This document shows positions 4,396 to 5,597 of a DNA stretch of 5,597 bases, one piece after another. The position numbers and the translations under genes were made by a program. The notes under the pieces are model-generated. The model saw only the letters and a program-made list of their open reading frames with translations, searched no databases and was not told the origin of the DNA. Each line of letters starts with the position of its first letter. Within the stretch, counting starts at the first letter, position 1. This DNA is from Clostridiales bacterium (GTDB lineage Bacteria > Bacillota > Clostridia > Christensenellales > Pumilibacteraceae): the NCBI GenBank assembly GCA_029069015.1, contig JAIEBL010000134.1, forward strand, positions 1-5,597, given 5' to 3'.

Positions 4396-5558
4396 AAGGC
4401 GAAAAAGTAAGGGCGTTCGGCAAAGAAAAGAAATACGTGTTCGAGGACGAAAAGGTCGCTGAAATCAAGGCGGATTTCGAGCGCCGTGCCGCCGTGCGTC
4501 GCGCGTTCGAAGCACAGTGGCAGGTGAACAACAATTTCGTTTTGGGGAATCAGTACGTGTATGCAGGCAGCGACGGCAGCATCGATTCGGAGCGCGGCGA
4601 CTACTATTGGCAGGAGAAAGAGTGTTTTAACCATATCGCGCCCATCGTGGAAACGCGACTGGCAAAGCTCCAACGCGTGCGTCCCAAAATGAGCGTGCGC
4701 CCCGCGAGCAGTGAGGAAAACGACGTGATGAGCGCCAAAGCCGCCACGAAGATCCTCTCGTCGGCGTGTGCCAAACTGAACGTGGACAGCCTTATCGGGC
4801 GCGCCACGATGTGGAGCGAAATTTGCGGCAGCGTATTTTATAAGCTCGTATGGAATCCGTCGGCGGGAAAGATCTTAGGCAGAAAAGACGGCAAATCCGT
4901 CTACGAGGGCGACGCGGAAATCGAAGTGTGTCCGCCGTTCGACGTCTATCCCGATTCTCTTTCGGCGCAGACTGTGGATGAGTGCGCAAGCATTATCCAC
5001 GCAAGAGCAGTGCGCGTAGAGGAGATCGAGCAGCGGTACGGCGTCAAAGTGCAGCCCGAAAACACCGAGCTTGTGTCGAGCGCAAACAAGTGTCTGACGG
5101 GCGGCCTTGACGCGCGAAGCACGACGCCCATGTTCGGACGCAGCGGTGAAGAGGGGTGCTGTTTGCTCATCGAGCGGTACACGCGTCCCACGCCCGAAAA
5201 CGAGCGGGGGGAATACGCCGCCGTAGCAGGCGGAAAGCTCTTGTATTTGTCCGAGCTTCCCTATGCGTGCGGGCCCGACTTTTCGCCGTCGTTACCCTTC
5301 GTTAAGCAAGACTGTATTGCGCGTGCGGGATGCTTTTACGGCACGTGTTGCGTCGAGCGTTGCATACCCGTACAGCGGGCTTTCAACGCCGTGGTAAACC
5401 GCAAGCACGAGTTTATGAACCGCATTGCCATGGGCGTGCTCGCGGTAGAAGATGGCAGCGTCGATACGCAAAACTTAGAGACGGAAGGGCTGAGTCCCGG
5501 AAAGATCTTGCAGTATCGGCAGGGCAGTACGCCGCCCGTGCTTCTCGACCCCGGGTGA
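4392..5558 (+). CDS. Phage portal protein (P22-like), interrupted by an in-frame TGA
   Basis: The portal forms the dodecameric ring at a head vertex through which DNA enters and to which the tail attaches. The start is GTG 4392, overlapping the previous stop, with a weak GAAGG about 9 nt upstream. The N-terminal third has the usual portal features: a helix with FEAQWQVNNNFVLGNQY, and CFNHIAPIVETRLAKLQRVRPKMSV (about 76-100), followed by helices with SEICGSVFYKLVWNP. The middle contains a PPFDVYPDS segment typical of these proteins. The C-terminal part has IPVQRAFNAVVNRKHEFMNR and LETEGLSPGKILQYRQGSTPP, strongly P22-portal-like. The frame stops at TGA 5556 after 388 aa, whereas such portals are usually about 500-700 aa. 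The same frame then continues VPSDFRYEEERLL to the edge, so the stop looks like a lesion or an error. Confidence 0.88.
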   Translation: MKGEKVRAFGKEKKYVFEDEKVAEIKADFERRAAVRRAFEAQWQVNNNFVLGNQYVYAGSDGSIDSERGDYYWQEKECFNHIAPIVETRLAKLQRVRPKMSVRPASSEENDVMSAKAATKILSSACAKLNVDSLIGRATMWSEICGSVFYKLVWNPSAGKILGRKDGKSVYEGDAEIEVCPPFDVYPDSLSAQTVDECASIIHARAVRVEEIEQRYGVKVQPENTELVSSANKCLTGGLDARSTTPMFGRSGEEGCCLLIERYTRPTPENERGEYAAVAGGKLLYLSELPYACGPDFSPSLPFVKQDCIARAGCFYGTCCVERCIPVQRAFNAVVNRKHEFMNRIAMGVLAVEDGSVDTQNLETEGLSPGKILQYRQGSTPPVLLDPG

Positions 5559-5597
5559 GTGCCGAGTGATTTTCGGTACGAAGAGGAAAGGCTGCTC
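5559..5597 (+). pseudogene. Continuation of the portal frame after the in-frame TGA
   Basis: Thirteen sense codons follow the TGA without a frame change: VPSDFRYEEERLL. A Pro-x-x-(F)-x-YEEERLL segment directly after a DPG is what the family would show in this region, so this is the portal continuing rather than intergenic DNA. No ribosome binding site suggests a new gene here. The gene runs off the right edge. Confidence 0.65.

Noticed and set aside
4392..5597. Genetic-code change (TGA read as an amino acid) to explain the portal stop
   Set aside because: Only one in-frame TGA occurs in the module, tryptophan uses TGG, and TGA appears to end the Cys4 gene; the other anomalous stop in the window is TAA, which such a code would not explain.
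1..5597. CRISPR arrays, tRNA/rRNA genes, insertion sequences, integrase or attachment sites
   Set aside because: I looked for spaced direct repeats, cloverleaf-like arms, transposase motifs and long terminal repeats and saw none that hold up.

Overview
The window looks like a junction between bacterial chromosomal genes and a tailed-phage DNA-packaging module. The host is most likely a moderately GC-rich Gram-positive anaerobe of the Clostridia type. This is suggested by strong GGAGG-type ribosome binding sites, the flavour of the D-Ala-D-Ala-ligase-like protein (a C-terminal EINTIPGS motif), and an SH3-domain envelope protein. The taxonomic call is inference and weak.

Left part (1-2305). 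A D-alanine--D-alanine ligase family gene enters from the left edge and ends at 799. Its reading frame is interrupted by an in-frame TAA at 35-37, with family-like sequence on both sides. An AT-rich spacer (800-938) holds an imperfect stem-loop, an 8-bp-arm dyad and an extended -10 promoter. These precede a well-initiated but unrecognised helical protein of 149 aa (939-1388). A convergent intergenic region (1389-1585) carries three stem-loops, one of them a plausible intrinsic terminator. On the minus strand, 2305-1586 encodes a 239-aa membrane-anchored protein with two bacterial SH3-like domains.

Right part (2304-5597). All genes are on the plus strand and read as the start of a phage head module: large terminase (TerL, with complete ATPase and nuclease motifs), a 105-aa protein whose central part recalls small-terminase C-terminal regions, a 71-aa four-cysteine putative zinc protein, and a P22-type portal protein. 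The last three are tightly packed: a 26-nt overlap, then a GTG start codon that overlaps the previous stop. The portal frame meets a TGA at 5556-5558, but the same frame continues with portal-like sequence to the edge of the window.

The most unusual points are these. The start codons of the minus-strand SH3 gene and plus-strand TerL share one CATG, so each gene's start signals lie inside the other's coding sequence. Two conserved genes have isolated nonsense codons, each about 40 nt from a window edge, which makes sequence error a serious alternative. The packaging genes directly abut a host-type envelope gene, with no integrase, repressor or lysogeny gene in view. This could mean a degraded prophage or a domesticated phage cluster, but the window cannot decide between them. 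I see no CRISPR array, tRNA, rRNA or insertion sequence.
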